Assembly: GCA_963576725.1 (NCBI GenBank)
Contig: OY755241.1
Span: forward strand, 55,304,484 to 55,368,483
DNA: 64,000 nt
Origin: Azorinus chamasolen
Taxonomy: Eukaryota > Mollusca > Bivalvia > Cardiida > Solecurtidae
Direction: 5' to 3'
Numbering within the stretch: the stretch's first letter is position 1; each line of letters starts with the position of its first letter. Both the position numbers and the translations under genes were made by a program. Under the pieces are notes generated by a model. That model searched no databases. It was not told where the DNA came from and saw nothing but the letters and a program-made list of their open reading frames with translations. Shown in pieces: positions 43,501 through 51,879 of the stretch.

Positions 43501-44172
43501 AAATTCATGAGTTGATATACAATTATATTTACATTCGCCCTGCAACGTCCTTATATAACCTTATTCTAAAAAGAAAGTTGCATTTTCCCATGAATGTTCA
43601 TTTCAATACCAGTTTGAGTCGGTTCTCCTTTTCCCAGAATTCCGCTCAAGCGGCCCTGAAAATTTGAAATGTGGCATCTTCTTACTGAGAATTATCGCTT
43701 GAATACATAATATTGCCAACTTTAACAGCCGTGGCGTATCAAAATATATTATCAAGTAATGAGTGAAGCATAAATAAGTCAATGTCCTTACCGTTAACAA
43801 AGAAAAATCCGAGAATAAAATCCAACGTTGTGACCCGCTTTCGATCAAGCATGGCGGGTGAGTAAATTGGCTTCGACACCGCGACCTACATTTAAGAAGA
43901 TGCTTTAATACCAACATTTCGTAAATATATATGATTTGAAATATCTCGATAATCTTTTCTTTAAACATAGCTGGACAATTTACTGATTAAAATCTTGTAT
44001 TCATTCTATATTTATAATATGTGTTTCGGACTATTTTTCATACCATGTATAGAGATCCTACTACGTTAGAAACGAACCTGGCAATGACCTAGATAGCGGC
44101 TATTACGTGACCGGTATATAATATTTTAAACAAATCCGTTGAAATATAAGAAATACAATGGAATATAAATAT
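43501..44172. other. CpG-richer patch, possible promoter region
   Basis: Unlike the flanks, this stretch holds many CG dinucleotides (CGCTCAAGCGGCC, GCCGTGGCGTATC, GACCCGCTTTCGATC, TTCGACACCGCGACC). It has no member of the hairpin families. It may be the 5' region of a minus-strand gene. Confidence 0.4.
43792..43852 (-). CDS. Possible first coding exon, minus strand
   Basis: On the minus strand, CACCCGCCATG opens a frame MLDRKRVTTLDFILGFFFVN, and a consensus donor GTAAGG follows after codon position 1. The hydrophobic second half (LDFILGFFFV) could be a membrane or signal-anchor segment. No second exon was found. It would be a gene nested in the plus-strand gene's intron or its antisense neighbour. 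This rests only on the start context, donor and CpG content. Confidence 0.3.
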
Positions 44173-44322
44173 AAGAAATAAATGACGTGCTCCCGGTGTT
44201 CATGAGGTTATGCAACGCATAGCTTTACGAGTAAAGATTCGCGTGAAGCCCGAACTAACTTTGCTCATAAAGCTATGCGTTGCATAACCTCATGAACACC
44301 GGAAGCACGTCATTCATTTCTT
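44173..44322. repeat. Long fold-back, arms ~64 nt
   Basis: AAGAAATAAATGACGTGCTC CCGGTGTTCATGAGG faces CCTCATGAACACCGGAAGCA CGTCATTCATTTCTT. The arms differ at few positions and enclose a ~22-nt loop. No other copy is in the window. The arms are GC-richer than other hairpins here. Confidence 0.88.
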
Positions 44323-44329
44323 AAATAAA

Positions 44330-44487
44330 AATACAATTAATGAATATTTATATTTTCATTATTTCTTACATGAATATTCAACAGGTGAAAGGTTAACAGG
44401 CAAATAGTTGGTACTTAATCCTTAACGCCATGAATATTCATGTAAGAAATATTGAAAGGCATTCATAAATATGAAGGAAAGGGTTAA
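44330..44487. mobile_element. Family C right end and a mini family A element
   Basis: ATATTTATATTTTCATTATT to CAACAGGTGAAAGGTTAA (44396) is a family C end. TTAACGCCATGAATATTCAT to AAATATGAAGGAAAGGGTTA A (44420-44487) is a family A copy with the middle, hairpin included, deleted. Confidence 0.7.
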
Positions 44488-44712
44488 CCCTTTCCTTCAT
44501 AAATACGCCTTTCTACGCCTCTGTAAAAATCACCTGTTGAAACCATTGTGATAAATAGAGTATTTGCTCCTATAGGAGCAAATGCTCTATTTACCACAAT
44601 GGTTTCAAACTACAAAATTCTGAAATGTTCCTTTTCTCTAGTTAATGCTCTTTTTCGGTAGATTTATTCAAAGTAGTTGGATCTAAAATTAGCCTATCAG
44701 GGAATGGGTTAA
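44484..44712 (+). mobile_element. Family D TTAA MITE, full length
   Basis: TTAACCCTTTCCTTCATAAA to GGGAATGGGTTAA. It shares its left TTAA with the mini element. The apex is GCTCCTATAGGAGC. Confidence 0.92.
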
Positions 44713-44717
44713 TATTG

Positions 44718-44880
44718 CATGTAATTTTTATAATGACACATGAGCATCTGAAATTCTGGCCATGGTAGAAACTGTAGTATTACTGCTCTGTTATTTCATA
44801 AGCAAACAGAGCATAGCCTGATCTGGGTCAACTCTGTTTGCAAAGCCATTTAAAGGTATATTTATGGAGTAAAAGGCTAA
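44718..44880 (+). mobile_element. Family A right part
   Basis: TAATTTTTATAATGACACAT to TATGGAGTAAAAGGCTAA. The hairpin left arm is cut (GAGCATAGCCTGATCTGGGT). It ends 30 bases before an exon. Confidence 0.8.
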
Positions 44881-44909
44881 AATAACTGGTCCTGTTTTAT
44901 TTTCTCTAG

Positions 44910-45168
44910 CCGTCTCCAGATCAGCCGCTGCATGCTGTGTCACCGACATTCTCTACTGGGGTACCCAAGGCTCCTGCCACCACCCCTGCCACATACCCAC
45001 GGTCGCCCTCCAAGTTAACACCCATGGCAAGAGACCAATCAGGAAGTACCATGCCCACAGTCCCTAACACTCCCCAGGACTGGCCACCACAAGAAAAATC
45101 GGAGTCCCCCTCACAGATTTTACGGGCTCCTGTGAACACTCCTGGGAGTGTCCTACAGGATCAGATAG
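44910..45168 (+). CDS. Plus-strand gene, exon 8 in window
   Basis: The acceptor TTTATTTTCTCTAG and donor GTATGA bound 259 nt. It reads PSPDQPLHAVSPTFSTGVPK, APATTPATYPRSPSKLTPMA and further Pro/Ser/Thr-rich sequence to ...GSVLQDQI. Many SP and TP dipeptides (PSP, VSP, RSPSK, LTP, ESPS) make it a likely target of proline-directed kinases (inference). Phase 0 in, phase 1 out. Confidence 0.88.
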
Positions 45169-45217
45169 GTATGACAGACAATTACCAGGTAGTCTTGGAA
45201 TAATGACTTTTCAAAGT

Positions 45218-45467
45218 TTAACCCTTCTCTTGCTGGATTTTAAAATACATTTCTCCTTCTTTACCCATGCCCTGTTGTATAATTACATTTATATTCACTG
45301 TGTACAGGTATTTCACTGTGCAATCACTGCTGTGGAGTGCACTGGTTGCACAATAAACTTGTAAATAGTGCAGACCCTGATGAGACAGCTCCTGCAGGAG
45401 CTGTCTCATCTGGGTCTTCACTAATTACAGGTAGGTATATTGACGTGAATAGCAAGCGAAGGGTTAA
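45218..45467 (-). mobile_element. Family E TTAA MITE, copy 3
   Basis: TTAACCCTTCTCTTGCTGGA to AATAGCAAGCGAAGGGTTAA, 250 bp, inverted relative to the other three copies. It lies in the intron 50 bases after exon 8. Confidence 0.95.
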
Positions 45468-45484
45468 CATTTCGCCATTGTTTA

Positions 45485-45980
45485 ACCATTTCCCTGTTCT
45501 TTATTCATTCAAGAAATAATGACAACATGAATATTTATTAGCTCATTTTTAGCTCGTCTGTTTCGAAGAAAAGTCGAGCTATTGTAATCACTGGGACGAA
45601 GTCGTCGTTGTCGTTTTTGTTTTTTGTTGCAGCGTGCAAAAACTTTAATGTAGCTCATTACTCGGAAAGTATAAGAGGTATCAACATGAAACTTTATAGG
45701 TTAGTAGATCTCATTGAGGAAAAGGCCCCTACATAAGAATAATAACTCTTGATTTCAAAATTTTGGAGTTATGGCCCTTTACCGTTTTTAAAAATTGTTA
45801 ATTTAGCTGGACAAGCACCAAATCAGATTAGCGTTGGCGCCGCACACGGCTCTTGTTTATAATACAAACTTTTAAAGGGAATTTTTTGCCTTAATAAAAA
45901 GCTGTAGAATCAGATATTTATCAAGCATACAGAGCAGACCCTGATCAGATGGCTCCTATAGGCTGCACATATGGCAGATC
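45485..45980 (+). mobile_element. Family A MITE split by a HINE
   Basis: TTCCCTGTTCTTTATTCATT runs to TTAGCTCATTTTT, then the HINE. ATAATACAAACTTTT resumes the family A motif TTTTTATAAT, and the sequence continues to GCAGACCCTGATCAGATGGC. Confidence 0.78.
45551..45857 (+). mobile_element. HINE (AGCTCGTC type), single core
   Basis: The 5' hairpin AGCTCGTCTGTTTCGAAG AAAAGTCGAGCT is followed by a GTCGTCGTTGTCG tract and one core (GTATAAGAGGTATCAACATG ... GGAGTTATGGCCCTTTA). The 3' hairpin GCCGCACACGGC and TCTTGTTT close it. Inserted in the T run of a family A element. Confidence 0.85.
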
Positions 45981-46021
45981 TCAGACTAGATCTCCACTAT
46001 ATTCTATTTTGAGAGACAGCC

Positions 46022-46347
46022 TTAACCCATTCCCTGATATTGACAACTTTTGACTACCTTGTAAAAGCCACTTTGTGAAACCAGTGTGACAAATAGAGCA
46101 TTTCGAGGGCTTGGTGCAAAACTATTCTAACTCCTTCACTTTGTGAAGGAGTTAGAATAGTTTTGCACCAAACCCTCGATTTGCTCCTGTAGGAAGGCAA
46201 AATATTGTATCCAGTTTAGAAACTAAAGAAACAGATCTATCAAATTCCATTAGCAAATAGAGGAGACCCTGATCAGACGGCTCCCTGATCTGGGTCTACT
46301 CTGTTTGCAAATGCATGAAAACACATTTATATAAAGGAAAGGGTTAA
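46022..46347. mobile_element. Chimera: family D left half, family B right half
   Basis: TTAACCCATTCCCTGATATT begins as family D and reaches TTTGCTCCTGTAGG. From AAGGCAAAATATTGTATCCA it is minus-oriented family B, ending AAAGGAAAGGGTTAA. The switch lies at the hairpin apex. Confidence 0.83.
46103..46179. repeat. 77-bp hairpin inserted within another hairpin arm
   Basis: TCGAGGGCTTGGTGCAAAAC runs to CCTTCAC, a TTT loop, then the inverse copy to CCCTCGA. The arms of 37 nt have one mismatch. It splits AGAGCATT|TTTGCTCC of the family D hairpin. The whole insertion is stem; no terminal motif of other families is present. Confidence 0.9.
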
Positions 46348-46404
46348 ATAAAGTTTGGATTAGCAAGGCTTTACTATTAAGGTTGAAAATTTTCTCCTTT
46401 ACAG

Positions 46405-47750
46405 GACTGGGAACCATTCAAGAATCTGTGGTACAGGAAGACTTCACAACAGACCAACAGGTTCCTGTATCTAGAGGACGAAGTGTACGATTTGAGATTC
46501 CTGAGGTTCCACCTCCACCTTCTTCTCCTCAGCTGTCTGACAAAGATTCTACAGAAGATCAGAAGGAGCCAAGTCGAAATACTGTCACAGTCAATACATA
46601 TATACCCAAGGAGACTCCCTCCACAAGCTCAAGGCCACCAGTGTCAGCATACACAATACGCTCCGATGCTAACACTATAAACACCAGCCTTAAGGAAGAA
46701 GACAGTAGTTTACAGTCTATAGGCCCAACAAGGGAAATCTCCATGGTATCATCTCCAGAACCCTGGCCGCAGGTCAACGAGGCAGACTTTGAATTAGCAC
46801 CTGCACCATCTCAGGAAACCATGCTACACGAAACGCCTCATCAGGTGCCAGACAAAGAAATAGATAAATTGCGTGAGGAAGAAAATCATTCTCGAAATGC
46901 TGTTGATGAGAAACCAGTAGAAGAAAAACAAGACATGGAGAAACCAGTAACAACTGTTAAGGAACCAGACCAGGAGTATATAAATAAGAACATTGAGCAG
47001 ACATCTGTAGTTAAGAAAATAATGGAAGAATCAAGAAAATCAGAGTCACCAGCACCTCCCCCACCCTCACCAGAAGCTAAGGAAGACAGTGAGATGAAGA
47101 TTATAAATAAAACGAACAGTGTCATGACACCATTGTTAGAGGAAGCAGAGCAGGGAGATGCTTCAGGTGAAAAAGATGAAGAGTCTTCAATGACAGTGAT
47201 GCAGATTGGTCCTACAGGTCCTATACCTGGAGTGAAGAAGTCAGAACACAGACAGATTGATACATTTGTAAATATTGACATTCCAGCCAGCTTTGAAGGT
47301 GCCTCTCAACCAAAGTCTGATGATAATCTGGATATAGAAAATCAGACAATATTGGAAGAGCCTGAACCATCCCCAGAGGACAGTAAGACCAGGGATGCCG
47401 CTCTTTCTGTACAAAGCACACTAGCAAATCGAACAATATCTGAAAGGGCTGACACAGAGTACACTACCTCAATGGTGGAACCAGCCATGTCCCAGGCTTC
47501 TCAGGGACCAGCTCTATCAGAGGACTTTTCCGATAAACCAGAAAAGTCGGACTTGCTCGGGGACTGGACTGGTATGATTGTCGGAACGTCTTCTGGACCT
47601 GACACTATGGCAATGTTAAGTTCAGATAAGCCGGACATGACGGAAGAGGGTGGAGACCATGAGGGGTTTAAAGATGACTTGAGAAGAGAGTACGAGAAAA
47701 TGAAAAATGAAACTGAGGAAACGGAAGGCAGCAGTGAAGTCAATAGTTGA
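46405..47750 (+). CDS. Plus-strand gene, last exon (exon 9 in window) with stop
   Basis: The acceptor TTTTCTCCTTTACAG opens a 1346-nt terminal exon. After a junction Gly it reads LGTIQESVVQEDFTTDQQVP and ends ...EGSSEVNS with TGA at 47748. About 447 residues are rich in Glu, Pro, Ser and Thr with no transmembrane segment, so the region is probably disordered. Visible motifs: RGRSVRFEIPE near the start fits the RVxF docking motif of protein phosphatase 1 (R-S-V-R-F). Two proline runs are PEVPPPPSSPQ and SPAPPPPSPEAKE. An acidic KDDLRREYEKMKNETEETEG lies near the C terminus. The nine exons keep one frame for 823 codons. I recognise no family. A scaffold or adaptor role is possible but unproven. 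Confidence 0.93.
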
Positions 47751-48005
47751 AGGAAACATTAAAAATATCTGAAGTTTTTCTTATTGTTGAAATTTTGATT
47801 GTTAAGATTTATAATCAGTTGTTTGGATTTGTGTCTAAGGCTTTATGTAAATTGGCATTAAGGATTTCTGTGATGTTTGTTAACTGATCCTACCAGTACT
47901 TTCATGGTCTGTCAAAGAGCTTTACTTAATGTGAAAATGTAAATATTGATTTATATATGGAATTTGTGTAAATTAAGTATTTTCAATAAATTATCAAATG
48001 AAAAG
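47751..48005 (+). other. 3' untranslated region of the plus-strand gene
   Basis: AT-rich sequence without MITEs follows the stop until just after the poly(A) signal, in contrast to the element-dense flanks. Confidence 0.75.
47985..47990 (+). terminator. Poly(A) signal AATAAA
   Basis: Canonical hexamer 235 bases after the stop codon. Cleavage would fall near 48000-48010. Confidence 0.75.
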
Positions 48006-48098
48006 ATGGTGTCGTAAAATCTGTATTAAAATATTTTTAACACCACAGGTATTTTATCCTCTACTTTACAAATTACGTTCCATTGAGATCTAAATCTT

Positions 48099-48353
48099 AA
48101 TAACCCTTTCCCTGTTCTATGTTTATTCCGAATTTCAATACCTACTGAATATTCATGAACAAATTAATTATAATAAAATATGGAAGGTGGAACACTGTAG
48201 CCATTTTAGAAAGTAAAGAAACAGATATTTCAAATTCTATTAGCAAACAGAGCAGACCCTGATCAGATGACTCCTATAGGAGCCATCTGATCTGGGTCTA
48301 CTCTGTTTGCAAAAGTGTGAAAACACGTTTTGATTTATGAAGGATAAGGTTAA
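48099..48353 (-). mobile_element. Family B TTAA MITE, full length
   Basis: TTAATAACCCTTTCCCTGTT to GAAGGATAAGGTTAA. The apex is ACTCCTATAGGAGC. Confidence 0.9.
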
Positions 48354-48384
48354 CCAGTTGAATTTGGTAAACTCATGTACTGGC

Positions 48385-48440
48385 ATTTGCATACAGTGGA
48401 GGAGCCTTCTGATCAGGGTCTGCATTGTTTTTCATTCAAA
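48385..48440. repeat. Family H fragment
   Basis: TTGCATACAGTGGAGGAGCC runs to TGATCAGGGTCTGCATTGTT. The left arm is deleted up to the apex. Confidence 0.65.
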
Positions 48441-48484
48441 ATCCTCAAGCAAATTAAGTCTTTCATACTGAAAGGAATCTATAG

Positions 48485-48756
48485 TTAACCCTTTCCCTTA
48501 TATAAACGCTTTTTTAGTCTTTTACAATCAGAGTAGACCCAGATCAGACACCTTTTGACACCTGTGTAAAAGTCACTTATGATATACATGTGGAGCATAA
48601 GTTTTGCTCCATAGGATCAGGGTCTGCTCTGTTTGCTAATGGAAGTTGATACATCTGTTTCTTTCGTTTCTAAAATAGCTAGAATGTTCCACCTTCCATA
48701 TTTCATTATATCTATTTTGTTCATGAATATTTTAGTAGGTATTGAAATTTTTTAAG
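48485..48756 (+). mobile_element. Chimera: family B with a family D half-hairpin
   Basis: TTAACCCTTTCCCTTATATA runs to GACCCAGATCAGA. Then family D sequence follows (CACCTTTTGACACCTGTGTA AAAGTCAC ... TTTTGCTCCATAGG), then family B again from ATCAGGGTCTGC. The return point is the apex. The right terminus is missing. Confidence 0.82.
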
Positions 48757-49327
48757 GTCCATATTATTTGTAAAGGACCTTTAGAACATCTGCCATAATG
48801 GCAATGCTTTTGTGTAAAGATGAATCACAAAATCTTCTATAACCTAATTACCCTACGGCTATCATCTTGTTTGTAAAGTTGAATAAGTCAGTTTGATGCC
48901 ATTATGACTCTTTTAACGCTATACTCCAAAGAGACACCTTTTAATGCCTTTGAAAACAAATTAGACCCAGATTAGAGGACTCATATAGGAGCCGTCTGAT
49001 CAGGGTCTGTTCTGCTCATTCAGAAGCAGTTTGATATGGGTCTGTACAATTTGTCAGAATATGTACAGTAATTATGGTATGCAAAATATGTACAATAATT
49101 ATGGTATGCAATTTTGTATTTTTGTCTCTGCTTTCTGTATACCCAGTAGTTTAAAAAGTGCATTTATTTGTTTATTTTTATTCCTTGTGTAATTTCATAA
49201 AGTGATCACCATGTACACATGCTTTATAGAGGTTTAATATATTCTCAATTTTATTTTTGTTACTTTTATAACAAATGTTTATATGAATGTTCATCTTTGA
49301 AGAAACAATGCCATCATAAATAGTTTC
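48757..49327. other. Unassigned with a family A left end
   Basis: Positions 48919-49012 are a family A left end and hairpin (TATACTCCAAAGAGACACCT ... GATCAGGGTCTGTTCTG). GTACAGTAATTATGGTATGC occurs twice near 49070-49110. The rest is unassigned. Confidence 0.5.
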
Positions 49328-49556
49328 TTAACCCATTATCTCATAGGTTATTTTTAGATCCAACTACTTTGAATAAATCTACCGAAAAGGAGCATTAACT
49401 AGAGAAATGGATTTTTTTTAGAATTTTGTAGTTTGAAACCATTATGATAAATAGAGCATTTGCTCCTATAGGAGCAAATGCCTTATTTGTCACAATGATT
49501 TCAACAGGCGACTCTTGCAGAGGTGTCAAAAGGCGTCAATATAAGGGAATGGGTTA
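49328..49556 (-). mobile_element. Family D TTAA MITE, full length
   Basis: TTAACCCATTATCTCATAGG to AAGGGAATGGGTTAA. The apex is GCTCCTATAGGAGC. Confidence 0.92.
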
Positions 49557-49559
49557 ATA

Positions 49560-49776
49560 CAAATGCTTTTTCACACGTCTGCAAATAGAGTAGACTCAGA
49601 TCAGATGGCTCCTGTAGACGCCATCCCATCAGGGTATTTTGTGTTTGCTAATGAAATTCTGGTAGATTATACCAATACCAAAAAGTTCTGTGTACATGTG
49701 CCATTATAAAAATTCAGCTAATACATATTCATGATGTCATTATTTCTTACATGAATATTGAACAGGGAAGGGGTTA
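49560..49776 (-). mobile_element. Family C MITE, left terminus lost
   Basis: ACAAATGCTTTTTCACACGT to AACAGGGAAGGGGTTAA, directly after the family D copy. Confidence 0.8.
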
Positions 49777-49779
49777 ACT

Positions 49780-49864
49780 GAAATTTCATAATATTATATG
49801 GACACAGGATGTTTTGGATATGGCAGAAACTGTGTCATATCATATCTATGGTGTAAAGGGTTAA
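49780..49864 (+). mobile_element. Family A remnant lacking the hairpin
   Basis: ATAATATTATATGGACACAG to CATATCTATGGTGTAAAGGG TTAA. The whole GCAAACAGAG hairpin is cleanly absent. Confidence 0.75.
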
Positions 49865-50112
49865 CTCTTTACTTCATGAATATTCATGTAAGAAATGATA
49901 ACATCACGACTATTAATTAGATTATTTTTTAACATGTGATGGCATATGGACACAGGAATGAATTTTTTGAAGAAATTGTAGAATCATATCTATGTTATTT
50001 CATAATCAAACAGAGCTGACCCTGATCAGACGGCTATTACAGGATCACTCGGATCTTGGTCTACTCTGTTTGCATAGGTGTAGAAAGGCGTAATTATGGA
50101 GTAAAGGGGTAA
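49861..50112 (+). mobile_element. Family A TTAA MITE
   Basis: TTAACTCTTTACTTCATGAA to TATGGAGTAAAGGGGTAA. It shares its left TTAA with the remnant. Confidence 0.88.
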
Positions 50113-50178
50113 TGCAGAAAGCTCGTGTGGGAGCTTCCTGTTTTACTTTTGTCCTGCATTAAGTCATTCCCTGCCTTA
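50110..50178. repeat. T2 hairpin fragment
   Basis: TAATGCAGAAAGCTCGTGTG GGAGCTTCCTG ... GTCCTGCATTAAGTCATTCC. The left half is missing, as if family A ended at the T2 TTAA. Confidence 0.7.
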
Positions 50179-50280
50179 AACCTTTTCCTCATGTAAACGC
50201 CGTAGCCTAGGCTATATGGGAATGGGCTTACTCTCCCACCTCCAGAAAGCTGAGATGGGCATAATTATCTGTGATAACCT

Positions 50281-50400
50281 TTGCAAAATGTTTGGATCCA
50301 GATGAGATGCTTGGCAATTATTCGACATCACATCAGGATCTGAACTGTTTGACACCCTACTTACGATTTGAGAAAAATTTAAGGAATTTTCGTTTTAAAG
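50281..50400. repeat. F-type hairpin fragment
   Basis: GCAAAATGTTTGGATCCAGA TGAGATGC faces CATCACATCAGGATCTGAAC TGTTTGACACCC. This is the same flank as the 63.4-kb copy. Confidence 0.75.
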
Positions 50401-50401
50401 C

Positions 50402-50629
50402 TTAACCCTTTCCTCTATAAATACGCCTTTCTACGCCTCTGTAAAAGTCACTTTATGAAATCATTGTGGTCAATAGAGCATTTGCTCCATAGGAGCAAAT
50501 GCTCTATTCATCACAATGGTTTCCAAACGACCAATTCTAAACTTTTCCTTTTCTCAAGTAAATGCACCTTTTCGGTAGATTTATTCAAAGAAATTTGATC
50601 TAAAAATAGCCTATGGAGGAAGGGGTTAA
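50402..50629 (+). mobile_element. Family D TTAA MITE, full length
   Basis: TTAACCCTTTCCTCTATAAA to GGAGGAAGGGGTTAA. The apex is GCTCCATAGGAGC. Confidence 0.92.
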
Positions 50630-50906
50630 AGCATATGATATTATTGGCAGATAAGAAATATTGAAGGAATGTCCATTATAAAATTTAGTACTGGAAGATT
50701 TCTGGATTTATTGTCTGAAGTATAGACTGATCTAGCTAAGTTAAGCATAATAATTGATGCAATTTGAGTGAACAAGTGCAATTCCTTATCTAGTGATGAC
50801 ATTTTCTTCTAACTAAAACTAGCCTATAGAATTACAATTTGTGACTGAATGACATTAGCAAATATTTTGACATCCAGATAATATGCTGTGTAACTCCACA
50901 GAAGAG

Positions 50907-50998
50907 TTAATCCATTCCCTCATAGTGACGTCTTTTGACGCCTCTGTAAAAGTCACTTTTTGAAACCATTGTGATAAATAGAGCATTTGCTCCTATAG
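50907..50998 (+). mobile_element. Family D left half, cut at the apex
   Basis: TTAATCCATTCCCTCATAGT runs to GCATTTGCTCCTATAG and stops. Family E sequence follows directly. Confidence 0.87.
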
Positions 50999-51290
50999 AG
51001 CTATTCACGTCAATATTCCTACCAGTAAATAGTGAAGACCCAGATGAGACAGCTCCTGCAGGAGCTGTCTCATCAGGGTCTGCACTATTTACAAGTTGAT
51101 TGTGCAACCAGTGCACTCCACAGCAGTAATTGTACAGCGAAATACTTGTGCACAGTGAAGATATATGTAATTATACAACAGGGCATGGGCAAAGAAGGAG
51201 ATATGTATTTTGAAATTCAGCAAGAGAAGGGTTAAGCAAATAGGAGCCATCTGATCTTGGTCTACTTTGTTTTCTATAAGGGAAAGGGTC
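50999..51290 (+). mobile_element. Family E MITE, copy 4, left tip missing
   Basis: It begins AGCTATTCACGTCAATATTC, about 15 bases inside the normal left end, and ends CAGCAAGAGAAGGGTTAA at 51235. From 51236 a B/C right arm follows (AGGAGCCATCTGATCTTGGT ... AAGGGAAAGGG). Confidence 0.9.
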
Positions 51291-51355
51291 ATGGCAGATG
51301 GTAGCTAAATGAAAGATGAAAGTTATGCAGAGAACAGTATTACTTTTGTTCTGCA

Positions 51356-51836
51356 TTAACCCTTTACTCCATGAATATTCATGTTAGAAATGATGACATC
51401 ATGAATATTAAATAGGTTAGTTTTAAAATGGCATATTAACCCTTTCCTCCATAAGCTAGTTTTAGACTCAACCTCTTTGAATGGATCTACCCAAAAGGAG
51501 CATGTACTGGAGAAAAATAGAATTTTAGAATTTAGTAGTTTGAAACCATTGTGATAAATAGAGCATTTGCTCCTATAGGAGCATAGGAGCAAATGCTCTA
51601 TTTATCACAATGTTTTCAAGAAGTGGTTATTACAAAGGCGTAGAAAGGCATATTTATGGAGGAAAGGGTTAACACATGGAATTTTTACAGAAGTGGAAAC
51701 TGTAGAATCATATCTATATTATATCATAAGCAAACAGAGGCAGACCCTTGTCAGATGGCTCCTACAGGAGCAGTCTGATCTTGTTCTGCTCTGTTTGCAA
51801 GGTGTAGAAAGATGTATTTATGGAGTAAAGGGATAA
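51356..51836 (+). mobile_element. Family A MITE nested in T2, hosting family D
   Basis: TTAACCCTTTACTCCATGAA to TATGGAGTAAAGGGATAA. It is interrupted at AATGGCATA|TTAA by a family D copy. Confidence 0.9.
51436..51672 (-). mobile_element. Family D MITE nested in family A
   Basis: TTAACCCTTTCCTCCATAAG to GGAGGAAAGGGTTAA. The apex carries a small repeat: GCTCCTATAGGAGC followed by ATAGGAGC. Confidence 0.92.
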
Positions 51837-51879
51837 GCAACCGCCTGAAGAATGCTCATTACAAACAGCCACCACAAGC

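Larger units (their letters stand above)
51294..51870. mobile_element. T2 MITE hosting a family A element
   Basis: ATGGTAGCTAAATGAAAGAT ... TTTTGTTCTGCA|TTAA on the left; GCAACCGCCTGAAGAATGCT resumes at 51837. The insertion is at the TTAA of CTGCATTAAGC. Confidence 0.72.

Noticed and set aside
43603..43968. 121-codon minus-strand frame with CRSRCRSQ
   Set aside because: Different frame from the candidate first exon; it reads through the predicted donor and has no acceptor or homology.
46559..47743. Minus-strand and alternate-frame open frames over the last exon
   Set aside because: They are shadows of the 455-codon plus-strand frame, which is phase-joined to upstream exons and followed by a poly(A) signal.
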